This document shows, one piece after another, positions 11,138 through 21,545 of a stretch of DNA of 64,000 nt. Below the pieces are notes generated by a model. It made no database searches. It was given only the letters and a program-made list of their open reading frames with translations, and was not told the origin of the DNA. The stretch's first letter is position 1, and each line of letters starts with the position of its first letter. The stretch is from Silurus meridionalis (taxonomy: Eukaryota; Chordata; Actinopteri; Siluriformes; Siluridae). Made by a program: the position numbers and the translations under genes. The DNA lies in the NCBI RefSeq assembly GCF_014805685.1, contig NC_060907.1:4721852-4785851 (forward strand). The letters run 5' to 3'.

Positions 11138-11681
11138 CTAAAAAAAATACAATAAATGTTGTAAAATTTGAGAAGAAGTTTATATCTACTGTCATTATAA
11201 TGTGTGTCTATGTGAGTAGATGTGTGTGTGTGTTTGTGTGTGTCAGTGTCAGTAGATGTATGTGAGGGTGGGTTTGTGTGTGTGTCTGTGAGAAAGTGTG
11301 TGATAGTGTCTTTATGTATGTTACTGTGTGGGTGTGTGAATGTAGAGTGAGTGTAAGGGTATGTATGTGAATGTTTGGTTGTGTGTGTGGGAGTGGGAGT
11401 GTGTGTGAGTGGGTGAGTGTCTGTATGTGTATGAGTGTGTCTTGTGAGTGAGCATGTGTGTGTATGTGTGTTTATTGTGTGTGTGTGTGAGTGTGTCTGT
11501 TAGATTGTGTGTGGGCGTGAGTGTGTGTGTGTGTGTGTCAGAGTGAGTGTGTCCGTGAGAAAGTGTGTGTGTGTGAGTGTATCAGTGAGTGTCTGTATGT
11601 GTGAGAGTGTGTGCGTGTGTGAATGTGTCTTTAAAAGTGAGTGTGTGTGTATGCGTGTTCGAGTGTGTTTGTGTGTATTAC

Positions 11682-11698
11682 CTTTGCCTGCCACCAAC
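11682..11698 (-). other. candidate microexon (17 nt)
   Basis: Second copy within the 565-bp higher-order repeat, identical to 11,121-11,137. Confidence 0.3.
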
Positions 11699-12250
11699 CT
11701 AAAAAAAATACAATAAATGTTGTAAAATTTGAGAAGAAGTTTATATCTGCTGTCATTATAATGTGTGTCTATGTGAGTAGATGTGTGTGTGTGTTGTGTG
11801 TGTGTCAGTGTCAGTAGATGTATGTGAGGGTGGGTTTGTGTGTGTCTGTGAGAAAGTGTGTGATAGTGTCTTTATGTATGTTACTGTGTGGGTGTGTGAA
11901 TGTAAGAGTGAGTGTAAGGGTATGTATGTGAATGTTTGGTTGTGTGTGTGGGAGTGGGAGTGTGTGTGAGTGGGTGAGTGTCTGTATGTGTATGAGTGTG
12001 TCTTGTGAGTGAGCATGTGTGTATGTGTGTTTATTGTGTGTGTATGTGAGTGTGTCTGTTAGATTGTGTGTGTGGGCGTGAGTGTGTGTGTGTGTGTGTG
12101 TCAGAGTGAGTGTGTCCGTGAGAAAGTGTGTGTGTGTGTGAGTGAGTGTATCAGTGAGTGTCTGTATGTGTGAGAGTGTGTGCGTGTGTGAATGTGTCTT
12201 TAAAAGTGAGTGTGTGTGTATGCGTGTTCGAGTGTGTTTGTGTGTATTAC

Positions 12251-12267
12251 CTTTGCCTGCCACCAAC
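12251..12267 (-). other. candidate microexon (17 nt)
   Basis: Third copy within the 565-bp higher-order repeat. Confidence 0.3.
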
Positions 12268-13080
12268 CTAAAAAAAATACAATAAATGTTGTAAAATTTG
12301 AGAAGAAGTTTATATCTGCTGTCATTATAATGTGTGTCTATGTGAGTAGATGTGTGTGTGTGTTTGTGTGTGTGTCAGTGTCAGTAGATGTATGTGAGGG
12401 TGGGTTTGTGTGTGTGTCTGTGAGAAAGTGTGTGATAGTGTCTTTATGTATGTTACTGTGTGGTGTGTGAATGTAAGAGTGAGTGTAAGGGTATGTATGT
12501 GAATGTTTGGTTGTGTGTGTGGGAGTGGGAGTGTGTGTGAGTGGGTGAGTGTCTGTATGTGTATGAGTGTGTCTTGTGAGTAAAAATGTGTGTGTATGTG
12601 AGTGTGTCTGTTAGATTGTGTGTGTGTGTGTGTCAGAGTGAGTGTGTCCGTGAGAAAGTGTGGGTGTGTGAGTGAGTGTCTGTTGGTGTGCGAGTGAGTG
12701 TGTGTGTGTGTGTGTATATATATGTAAGTGTGTGTGCATGCATGAGTGAGTCAGTGTCTGTGTGGGGGTGTGTAAGTGAGTGTAGGTGAGTGAGTGAGTG
12801 AGTGAGTGACTGTCTGTGTGTGTTGTGTGTCAATACTGAAATAAAAACACAATAAATGTAAAAATAAGTTGTCTGAGTCTATGTATGTCAATCTTTGAGT
12901 GTTAGCGTGTGTGTATGTGTGTTTGAGTGTTTGTATGTATTGTCAATTTATTAAATTTGCTAAGATGTTACTATTGTAACTATATATGTTCAAATTTTTA
13001 TATCTACTGTCATAATAAAGTGTGTGTCTAAGAGTCTATGAGTGTCTGTATGTGTGATCGAGTGTGTTTCTGTGTATTAC

Positions 13081-13098
13081 CTCTAACTACCTGCTTCA
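13081..13098 (-). other. candidate microexon (18 nt)
   Basis: The acceptor is TTTTAACAG and the donor is GGTAATAC on the minus strand. It reads KQVVR in the shared phase and resembles the core at 55,227-55,247 in the inverted array. Confidence 0.34.
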
Positions 13099-13316
13099 CT
13101 GTTAAAATAAAAACACAAACATTTTAAAAGAAGTTTAAATTATTATATTTACTCTCATTATTTGTATGCATATGTGTGTGTTTCAGTAGGTGTGTTTGTG
13201 TGTGTATCAGTGAGTGTTTGTATGTGTGTGTGTGAGTGTGTGCGTGTGTGAATATGTCTTTGAGTGTGAGCGTGTGTATATGTGTGTTTGAGTGTGTAAG
13301 TGTTTGTGTGTATTAC

Positions 13317-13337
13317 CATCGTTTAACCGCCTCATCT
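13317..13337 (-). other. candidate microexon (21 nt)
   Basis: The acceptor is TTTCAG and the donor is GGTAATAC on the minus strand. It reads MRRLND in the shared phase and differs from 54,848-54,868 (MRQVDD) at a few bases. Confidence 0.36.
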
Positions 13338-13746
13338 CTGAAATAAAAACACAATAAATGTTATAAAGTTTAAAAACTAGTTAAAATTATAACATCTATA
13401 ATAATTATTGTGAGTGTAATAATTATTGTGAGTGAGTGATTTTGTACATGAGTGAATGTGTCTTGAGAGTGAGCGTGTGTGTATGTGTGTTTGAGTGTGT
13501 AAGTGTTTGACTGTGTGTGAGTGTGTGTCTGTGTGTGTGAGCAGGTGTGTATGTGTATCTCTGTGTTTGTGTGTGAGTGAGTGTATCAGTAAGTGTCTGT
13601 ATGTGTTTGTGAGTGTGCACATGTGTGAATGTGTCTTGAGAGTGAGCATGTCTCTATGTGTGTTTAAGTGTGTAAGTGTTTGCATGTATTACCCTGGGTG
13701 TATTACTGGGTGTATTACCTCTGTGTGTCTTTGTTGGTGTTTGTGT

Positions 13747-13794
<48 letters not shown>

Positions 13795-14230
13795 TTGAGT
13801 GTGTCAGTGATTGTATGAGTGTGTGCGTGTGAGTGTCTGAATGTGTGTGAGTGTGTCTTGAGAGGTAGCATGTATGTGTATGTTTAAGTGTGTAATTGTT
13901 TGTGTATATTACCAGTGTGTGCCTGTCTGTGTGTGTATGTAAATGTGTGTGGGGTTGTGTGTGTCTCTGTGAGAGTGAGTGTGTCTGTGCGAAAGTGTGT
14001 GAGTGTGTCTTGTGAGTGAGCATGTATGTATGTGTGTTTTATGTGAGTGTCTGTAAGAGAGTGTGTGAGGGTGTGTGTGCGTGAGTGAGTGTCTGTGTGT
14101 GGGTGTGTGTATTTCAGAGTGAGTGTGTCTGTGAGAGAGTGTGATAGTGTATGTATGTGAGTGTCTGTGTGTGGGTGTGTGAGTGTGTGTCTGTGTGTGT
14201 GTATGCAAAAGTGTGTGTATGTGTGTGTGT

Positions 14231-14263
<33 letters not shown>

Positions 14264-14710
14264 GTTGTCTGTGAGAGAGTGTGTGTGTGTGTGTGTAAGA
14301 GGGTTTGTGTATATACGTGAGTGAGTGTTTGTGTGTACGTGAGTAAGTGTCTATGTGTGGGTGTGTATGTAAGTGAGTGAGTGAGAGTGTCTGTAAGACA
14401 GTGTGTGAGGGTGTGTGTGTACGTGAGTGAGTGTCTGTATGTGGGTGTGTTTTATGTGTGTGTTTGTTAGAGTGTGTGATTAAGCGTTTGAGTGTGTGTG
14501 AGTCAGTGTATGTGTGTCAGTGTGTGTGAGTCAGTGTGTGAGTCAGTGTGTGTATGTGTGTCAGTGTGTGTGCGCGAGTCAGCATGTGTGAGTGTGTGTG
14601 TGTGTGTCAGCGTGTGTAAGTGTGTGTGAGCATCAGTGTCTGTGTTAGTCAGTGTGTGTGTGAGTGTGTCTGGGAGTCTGTGTGTGTGTGTGTGTGTGTG
14701 TGTCAGTGGG

Positions 14711-15172
14711 TGTGTGGCACACCAGATAGTTTGTGCTGATCAGTAAAAACACGGTACAGGATTCTTCACACTCAAGCTTTACTGGGTTTAGAATTGATCG
14801 TGTGTGATTTTTGCTGTCGATTGCTCGCTGCTGCTCGGTAGGTTGCAGATGTCGAATGCCGACTGCTTCTCAGTGTTCTGGCCTTTTATACTCTTTATGG
14901 AGAACGGTGCACTGTGATGTCAGAGGTAGCTTATGATGAGTGGTAAACTGTATGTCTGCCTCTAGTGGTGAAGCATGGAAATACAACTGAATGGGAAGCA
15001 TTTCCTACACTGCCACCCCCAAATATGCATGGAATAATTGTCCCTAAATCCAAGTTAAAAGTCTGTTGGTTTGATCTTAATGTCATCCTCATCAGTTATC
15101 TCTGCTAGATTATTGAGATGGGTAACAGGCCATGTGTATAATCGACCCTTAACGTTGATCTCTGCAGACCTT
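14711..15172 (-). mobile_element. BEL/Pao family A: 3' LTR with adjoining internal sequence
   Basis: The LTR reads on the minus strand from 15,009 (TGTAGG start) to 14,711. It contains CTTCACCACTAGAGGCA, a TATA box (GTATAAAAGGCC) and the AAACCCAGTAAAGCTTGAG end region. Just before the LTR start lies a purine-rich stretch (TTTGGGGGTGGCAG), the position and composition of a polypurine tract, so this is a 3' LTR. 15,010-15,172 is internal sequence shared with 20,610-20,710. Everything upstream is missing. Confidence 0.65.
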
Positions 15173-15527
15173 GTGTGTGTGAGTGAGTGTGTGCGTGTGT
15201 AAATATGTCTTTAAAAGTGAGTGTGTATGTGTGTTTGAAATAAAAGCCTAAAATAAAAACACAATAAATGTTGTACAATTTGAAAAGAAGTTAGAATTAT
15301 TATATCTACTGTCATTATAATGTGTGTCTGTGTCAGTAGATGTGGTGTGGTGTGTGTGTGTGTGTGTATGAGTGTGTGCGTCTGAATGTGTGTGTGTGTG
15401 TGTGATTGAGTGTGTCAGTGATTGTATGAGTGTGTGCGTGTGAGTGTCTGAATGTGTGTGGGTGTATCTTGAGAGGTAGCATGTGTGTGTGTGTGTGTGT
15501 GTTTAAGTGTGTAATTGTTTGTGTATA
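15173..15527. repeat. TG-rich tandem array, block 7
   Basis: Array with one conserved stretch at about 15,250-15,325. 15,405-15,527 repeats 13,793-13,915, and its last 60 bp are repeated again just after the Ty3/gypsy element (20,295-20,358). Confidence 0.85.
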
Positions 15528-16207
15528 TTACGTGTCTGCTATTTCTGCTATTCCCTCCCCTTTTCTTCAGCACTTTACTGGCTATAGGTGGAGCTACCGG
15601 GTAATTGGAATTGGAGGCCTGGGGAGAAAAAGGACCAATGATGAGCAAAAGCTGACCAGAGGAGGCGGAGCCCTCCATTTAAAATTTAAAAGCAGCTCCG
15701 GAAGTCCCCGTAAGGGGGAGGAAAGAAGGAGAGAGCCTGTTGTTTGCTAGTTGTTTGCTAGTTGTTTTGGTTATCCTAGCTCACCTGGTTTAGGAACAGG
15801 TAAGAATGTGCGCGCACCTACATTCCACCACATAGGTTTTTCTATTGTTTAGACACCCTAGTTAGAGGGCAGGTGCCACCCACTGTATTTTTTTGTAGCT
15901 TAGCCTAGAGTAGTCAGCTAGTCTGTTCCTGCCTGTTAGTTAGGTTAAGCTTCCCAAAATACAGCCTAGTGTAGACCCTTTTGTTGTGTTAATTTCTTTG
16001 GCACTGTCCATGTTCTTTTGCCAGTGTGAGTCTAGTCTTCTTGACTCTGTAAAAGCACGCTTGGGATTTGTTTCTTACCTTACTGCACGTGACCATTAAA
16101 CATTAACTACTCTAACTCTGGTCCTGCTTTTTGTTCAAACGGCCCGTAACATCTAACTGGTTATTGTTCCACTCTCCCCTAGGCCTAGCCAAGGTGGGAA
16201 CGTAACA
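15528..16207 (+). repeat. 5' LTR of the Gmr1-type element
   Basis: Matches 19,593-20,294, ending GGTGGGAACGTAACA. The first two bases (TG) of the LTR are replaced: the junction reads TATATTACGTGTCTG instead of TGTTACGTGTCTG. It includes two copies of the 11-bp word TTTGCTAGTTG. Confidence 0.85.
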
Positions 16208-16209
16208 AG

Positions 16210-16227
16210 TGGGGGCTCTTCTGGGAT
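16210..16227 (+). other. primer-binding site (tRNA-Pro type)
   Basis: TGGGGGCTCTTCTGGGAT starts two bases after the LTR. It resembles the tRNA-Pro primer site of many vertebrate retroelements with about two mismatches, from memory of that motif. Confidence 0.6.
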
Positions 16228-16349
16228 CTGTTTGTATAGGGATAGACGAGTTGGGTATTATTGATTTTATGGTTTATCGTGTGTACTGGATGACTGGTCT
16301 ATAGTCATGGCAACCTTTGATCTCCAGCTGTTTGTTGCTTCTCCAAGTC

Positions 16350-16634
16350 TCCCCCCCCCCCCTTTTCTTCAGCACTTTACTGGCTATAGGTGGAGCTACC
16401 AGGTAATTGGAATTGGAGGGCTGGGGAGAAAAAGGACCAATGATGAGCAAGAGCTGACCAGAGGAGGCGGAGCCCTCCATTTAAAATTTAAAAGCAGCTC
16501 CGGAAGTCCCCGTAAGGGGGAGGAAAGAAGGAGAGAGCCTGTTGTTTGCTAGTTGTTTGCTAGTTGTTTGCTAGTTGTTTGCTAGTTGTTTGCTAGTTGT
16601 TTGCTAGTTGTTTGCTAGTTGTTTGCTAGTTGTT
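16350..16634 (+). repeat. internal LTR fragment with expanded 11-bp repeat
   Basis: After a C13 run, the sequence matches LTR positions from TTTTCTTCAGCACTTTACTGG to GTTGTTTGCTAGTTG. The 11-bp word TTTGCTAGTTG is present eight times (about 16,544-16,631) against two in each LTR. It occupies the place of gag and protease, so template switching during reverse transcription or a recombination deletion probably created this copy. Confidence 0.8.
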
Positions 16635-16636
16635 AT

Positions 16637-17176
16637 CAGACTCGTTTCTCGCTAAAGATGATGCAGAGTCTGCTGTGTTGACTCCTCCCATGGCTTGTTC
16701 TTTCGACCCAGTGACTTCAATGAAAATTCAGAGCACAGATGTTCAGTTTGGTGAGTTACCTATTAGCCGATTACAACTTATTGAGGCTCAAAAGGCTGAT
16801 CCTAGCCTAGAGAAGTATTTTTCAACTGTGTGTAGACAGGAAGAGTTGGCAAAACGACAAGTAGCATATTTTGTAGAGAACAATCTCTTAATGCGGAAAT
16901 GGTCTCGTGTTGATTCGCCTTTTGACAGTGTCTTTCAGATTGTGGTACCTTCAGTTTATAGGCAAGGTGTACTTCAGGTAGCCCATAATCATCCTTGGTC
17001 AGGACACTTAGGCATTACAAAAACGTATTAGCGCGTTCTCAAACATTTCTTTTGGCCTGCACTCAGGAAAGATGTTGTGCAGTTTTGTCGGTCTTGTCAT
17101 ATTTGTCAGTGTACTGGGAAGCCAAATCAGGTTATTCCACCAGCTCCTCTTTACCCTATACCAGTACTTGGGGAGC
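16637..17176 (+). pseudogene. integrase N-terminal zinc-binding region (Gmr1-type)
   Basis: After a linker of about 100 residues comes the HHCC-type zinc domain: HNHPWSGHLGI followed, past a TAG stop at 17,029-17,031, by CRSCHICQC in the same frame. Around 17,176 the sequence jumps to another frame. The part that should hold the first catalytic Asp of the DDE core is missing, because GEPS is followed almost directly by the KSGNQYL segment. Stop plus deletion mean no working integrase. It lies upstream of RT, as in Gmr1. Confidence 0.8.
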
Positions 17177-19532
17177 CAAGTCTGGGAATCAGTATTTAAC
17201 AATATTGTGTGCTGCTACTCGGTTTCCAGAAGCGATTCCCTTACGTAGAATTACCTCTTCAGTGGTGGTCAAAACCCTTGTAAAATTTTTCACCACTTTT
17301 GGGCTGCCCAAGGTAGTTCAAACGGATCAAGGAACTAACTTCTTGTCCAAGCTGTTTTCACAGGTTATGAAAACACTAAACATAACTCATCACGTGTCCA
17401 GTCCTTATCACCCTGAGTCCCAAGGTGCATTAGAAAGGTTTCACCAGACCTTGAAATCTATGTTAAGGAAATACTGTTTAGACACTGATAAAGACTGGGA
17501 TGAAGGAGTGCCTCTTCTGCTGTTTGCAGTAAGAGAAGCTGTTCAAGAATCTCTTGGATTTAGTCCTGCAGACCTTGTTTTTGGTCATTCAGTTAGAGGT
17601 CCTTTGAAAACCCTTAAGGAGAAGTTTCTTGTAGATAGTGGTAGGAAACACAATATTTTAGACTATGTAAGCAAATTTTGTGAGCGTCTGCACAAAGCTT
17701 GTACCCTAGCCCGTGAAACCCTAGGGTTGTCGCAAGGTCGTATGAAGCAGTGGTATGACAAGAAGGCAGTCTCCCGGAAGTTTCAACCTGGTGACAAAGT
17801 AATGGTTTTACTTCCTATTCCTGGTTCATCCTTGTCTGCCAAGTTTTCTGGTCCATACTCGGTTAAGGAAAAACTTAGTGACACTGACTATGTTCTCTGC
17901 ACCCCTGACCGGAAACGCAAGACACGGGTTTGTCATATTAACATGCTGAAAGAGTATCACGCCGGTAAAGGTGTCTCTAGTTCTGAAGACTTGTGTGGTG
18001 ATGAGGCAGTTTCCACTGGCTTGGTAACTGTAACAGATAGTAGTGAGGAGCCTACTGCTGATTCAGATTCAGATGGGTTGGTTGTACGTGCACCACAAAC
18101 CTTTTGTCGACTTTTAAATTCCGGTATTTTATCCACCCTCTCTTCCTTCCTAGGTCATTTGCCTGACCCCCAGAAAGCCGATATTGAAAACCTCATTAGT
18201 TTGTTTCCAAGAATTTTTCAAGATGTTCCTTCTCAAACAACAGTCTTACAACATGATATACAAGTTACCACCACTGCACCCATTAAACAACATGCCTATC
18301 GAATCAATGCAACTAAGAGAGAAGTTATGAAAGGGGAAGTTAAGTACTTATTGGAACATAAGTTGGCCAAACAGAGTTGTAGCCCTTGGAGTTCACCTTG
18401 TTTATTAATTCCTAAACCTGATCATTCATACCGGCTGTGTACCGATTATAGACGTGTTAATGCTGTTACAGTCCCCGATTCTTATCCCTTGCCAAGGATA
18501 GATGACTGTATTGATAATGTAGGTTCAGCTCGTTTTGTGTCAAAATTGGACTTGCTTAAGGGTTATTGGCAAGTACCACTGACTCCTCGTGCCTCAGAAA
18601 TTTCTGCTTTTGTCACCCCTGACAGTTTTCTGCAGTATACAGTTATGCCCTTTGGACTTCGAAATGCTCCAGCTACGTTCCAGCGTCTTATTAATATTGT
18701 GTTGGCAGATGTTCCTCACTGCTCAGCTTATCTAGATGACCTTGTTATATATACCAGGGACTGGGCCACACACTTAGATGTTCTGGAAATGGTTTTCAAA
18801 AGACTGGAACAAGCATCATTAACATTAAACTTGGCCAAATGTGAGTTTGCTCAAGCAACTGTTACATACCTTGGCAAGCAAGTAGGCCATGGACAGGTCC
18901 GTCCAGTAGATGCTAAAGTGACTGCCATATTAAATTTTCCTGCGCCTTCAACGCGTCGAGAGTTACGGAGATTTCTTGGTATGGCAGGATACTTTCGTAG
19001 TTTTTGTAAAAACTTTTCTACTGTTGTTGCATTTCTTACATCATTGCTTAGTGCCTCCAAACCCTTTGTTTGGACTACAGATTGCCAACATGCTTTTGAC
19101 AGTGTAAAGGCTATGTTATGTAATTCACCTGTACTTGCAGCTCCAGATTTTTCTAAACCTTTTAAGCTTGAAGTGGATGCCAGTGTCATAGGGGCCGGAG
19201 CTGTGCTGTTACAGGAGGATGCCTGTGGAATTGACCATCCTGTATGTTACTTTTCACGTAAATTTAACAAACATCAGGCAAAATACTCTACAATAGAACA
19301 AGAAGCTCTAGCATTGTTACTAGCTTTACAGTTTTTTGAGGTATATGTTGGTTCTGCACCTCTACCAATTATTGTGTATACCAATCACAACCCTCTAGTC
19401 TTTTTGTCCCGTATGTACAACCAAAATCAAAGGCTCATGAGATGGTCATTGTTAGCCCAGAACTACAACATTGAGATTAAACACAAAAAGGGTTCGGAAA
19501 ATGTTGTTGCTGATGCTCTGTCACGAGTTTGA
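17177..19532 (+). pseudogene. integrase core, reverse transcriptase and RNase H (Gmr1-type pol)
   Basis: One open frame of about 785 codons. The integrase core keeps the second Asp (VQTDQGTNF) and the Glu (PESQGALERF); the first Asp is deleted. Next comes an acidic linker with a CHINMLK motif, then RT with SPWSSPCLLIPKP, DYRRVNAVT, FVSKLDLLKGYWQVPL, MPFGLRNAPATFQ and the catalytic box YLDDLVIY. RNase H follows with LEVDASVIGAGAVL, STIEQEALAL and VADALSRV. The third RNase H acidic residue is Asn (YTNHNPL) where relatives have Asp. RT looks intact at sequence level, but the missing Gag, protease and integrase residue rule out autonomy. Confidence 0.88.
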
Positions 19533-19578
19533 ACATTGTATTGTATACTGTTTTGTTATTTTCGCAAACAAGTTTGCT

Positions 19579-19592
19579 CTTTGGGGTGGGCG
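19579..19592 (+). other. polypurine tract
   Basis: CTTTGGGGTGGGCG sits directly before the TGTTAC start of the 3' LTR, the usual plus-strand primer position. Confidence 0.6.
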
Positions 19593-20294
19593 TGTTACGT
19601 GTCTGCTATTTTATTTTTTTTTTCTACTGCTCTCTCCCCTGCCCCCCTTTTCTTCAGCACTTTACTGGCTATAGGTGGAGCTACCGGGTAATTGGAATTG
19701 GAGGCCTGGGGAGAAAAAGGACCAATGATGAGCAAGAGCTGACCAGAGGAGGCGGAGCCCTCCATTTAAAATTTAAAAGCAGCTCCGGAAGTCCCCGTAA
19801 GGGGGAGGAAAGAAGGAGGGAGCCTGTTGTTTGCTAGTTGTTTGCTAGTTGTTTTGGTTATCCTAGCTCACCTGGTTTAGGAACAGGTAAGAATGTGCGC
19901 GCACCTACATTCCACCACGTAGGTTTTTCTATTGTTTAGACACCCTAGTTAGAGGGCAGGTGCCACCCACTGTATTTTTTTGTAGCTTAGCCTAGAGTAG
20001 TCAGCTAGTCTGTTCCTGCCTGTTAGTTAGGTTAAGCTTCCCAAAATACAGCCTAGTGTAGACCCTTTTGTTGTGTTAATTTCTTTGGCACTGTCCATGT
20101 TCTTTTGCCAGTGTGAGACTAGTCTTCTTGACTCTGTAAAAGCACGCTTGGGATTTGTTTCTTACCTTACTGCACGTGACTATTAAACATTAACAACTCT
20201 AACTCTGGTCCTGCTTTTTGTTCAAACGGCCCGTAACATCTAACTGGTTATTGTTCCACACTCCCCTAGGCCTAGCCAAGGTGGGAACGTAACA
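19593..20294 (+). repeat. 3' LTR of the Gmr1-type element
   Basis: 702 bp from TGTTACGTGTCTGC to GGGAACGTAACA, giving inverted TGTTAC/GTAACA ends. It is followed directly by array sequence (CTTGAGAGG). No matching 5-bp duplication is found because the left end is rearranged. Confidence 0.88.
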
Positions 20295-20565
20295 CTTGAG
20301 AGGTAGCATGTGTGTGTGTGTGTGTGTGTGTTTAAGTGTGTAATTGTTTGTGTATATTACCAGTGTGTGCCTGTCTGTGTGTGTATGTGAGTGTGTGTGG
20401 GGTTGTGTGTGTCTCTGTGAGAGTGAGTGTGTCTGTGCGAAAGTGTGTGAGTGTGTCTTGTGAGTGAGCATGTATGTATGTGTGTTTAAGTGTGTGTTTA
20501 TGTGAGTGTGTCTAAGAGAGTGTGCGAGGGTGTGTGTGTGCGTGAGTGAGTGTCTGTGTGTGGGT
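20295..20565. repeat. TG-rich tandem array, block 8
   Basis: Close duplicate of 13,858-14,105. Its first 64 bp also repeat 15,469-15,531 on the other side of the Gmr1-type element. Confidence 0.85.
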
Positions 20566-20790
20566 GTAAACTGTATGTCTGCCTCTAGTGGTAAAGCATG
20601 GAAATACAACTGAATGGGTTATCTCATCAGTTATCTCTGGTAGATTAATGAGATGGGTAACAGGCCGTGTGTATAATTGACCCTTAACGTTGATCTCTGC
20701 AGACCTTACTTGTCCATCTGCTCCAGGAAACGTCCTTATCACTCTCCTGATCAACCAAAGGGCTCGTGGTAGCTGGGGATATTATAGCTG
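20566..20790 (-). mobile_element. BEL/Pao family A: integrase C-terminal tail with truncated LTR
   Basis: On the minus strand, a stretch reads FPGADGQVRSAEIN followed by KGQLYTRPVTHLINL. This is the pattern of the C-terminal domain (DUF5641) that ends BEL/Pao integrases. It is followed by a shortened junction and about 50 bp of LTR (TACCACTAGAGGCA region). It ties the LTRs at 2,815, 14,711, 21,102 and 52,668 to BEL/Pao. The rest of the element is deleted. Confidence 0.65.
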
Positions 20791-21049
20791 TGTGAGAGTG
20801 TGTGTGTAAGTGTGGGTGCGGATGTGTGTATGTGCGTGTGTGAGTAAGTGAGTGAGTAAGTGAGTGTGTTAGTGTGTATGTATGTGAAAGAGTGTGTGTG
20901 TGTGTGTGTATGTGTGTCAGCGTGTGTGCAAGTCAGCGTGTGTGAGTGTGTGTGTCAGTGTGTGTGAGTCAGCCTACGAGTTAGCATGTGTGAGTGTATG
21001 TGTGTGTCAGTGTGTGTGTGTCAGTGTGTGTGAGTGTGTCTGGTAGTCA

Positions 21050-21101
<52 letters not shown>
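20791..21101. repeat. TG-rich tandem array, block 9
   Basis: TG words with a pure (TG)n run at about 21,057-21,101. No gene. Confidence 0.9.
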
Positions 21102-21103
<2 letters not shown>

Positions 21104-21225
21104 CACACCAGATAGTGTGCACTAATCAGGAGATTGTATTTGCCCCAGGGTGTCAGTAAAAACATGGTACAGGATTCTTCACACTCAAGCTTTACTGGGT
21201 TTAGAATTGATCATGTGTGATGCTC
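21102..21225 (-). mobile_element. BEL/Pao family A LTR, 3' part only
   Basis: TGACACACCAGATAGTG through CAAGCTTTACTGGGTTTAG matches the end of the LTR at 52,850-52,981 on the opposite strand. The rest of the LTR is missing. Confidence 0.7.
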
Positions 21226-21312
21226 GGTTGTGTGTGTGTGAGTCAGTGAGAGAGTGTGTGAGGGTGTGTGTCTATGTAAGAGTGAGGGTAAGGGTATAAA
21301 TGTATGTGTGTG
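21226..21312. repeat. TG-rich tandem array, short block
   Basis: About 90 bp of TG/GAG words between two mobile-element fragments. Confidence 0.8.
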
Positions 21313-21545
21313 TCAAGTCAGGTCAAGTTTATTTCTATAGTGCTTTTCACAACAAACATTGTCTTAAAGCAGCTTTACAGAAATCAACAGTTGAGGGGAA
21401 TGGTGTGTATTTATCCCTGATGAGCAGCCATGGCGACAAAGGACAAACTCCCTTAGATGTTATGAGGAACAAACCTTGAGAGGAACCAGACTCAAAAAAG
21501 GGAACCCATCCTCATTTGGGTGACATCAAGACTGTGATTATAGTC
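21313..21545 (-). mobile_element. L2-type LINE 3' UTR fragment
   Basis: The minus-strand tail starts (read on plus) GTCAAGTCAGGTCAAGTTTATTT and continues through GCTTTACAGAAATCAACAG to GGGAACCCATCCTCATTTG. It is truncated before ORF2. Confidence 0.85.

Larger units (their letters stand above)
10203..14710. repeat. TG-rich tandem array, block 6, with higher-order repeats
   Basis: Seven complete microexon-like units. A higher-order unit of about 565 bp repeats three times: the stretch CTTTGCCTGCCACCAACC starts at 11,121, 11,682 and 12,251. The 10,203-10,340 region recurs at about 10,836-10,985. 13,377-13,445 is a short lower-repeat stretch. From about 13,745 to 14,710 the array is almost pure TG words without conserved stretches. 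Confidence 0.9.
15528..20294 (+). mobile_element. Ty3/gypsy element of Gmr1 type, defective
   Basis: Two long LTRs bound an internal region in which integrase precedes reverse transcriptase and RNase H. This order, unusual for Ty3/gypsy, is the hallmark of the Gmr1 group described from cod and other deuterostomes. Gag and protease are absent; an extra LTR piece (16,350-16,634) sits where they should be. The 5' LTR lacks its first bases and joins array sequence at a shared TTAC. The two LTRs differ at only about eight substitutions by eye plus length changes near the start, so insertion was recent. The copy cannot move by itself. Confidence 0.88.
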
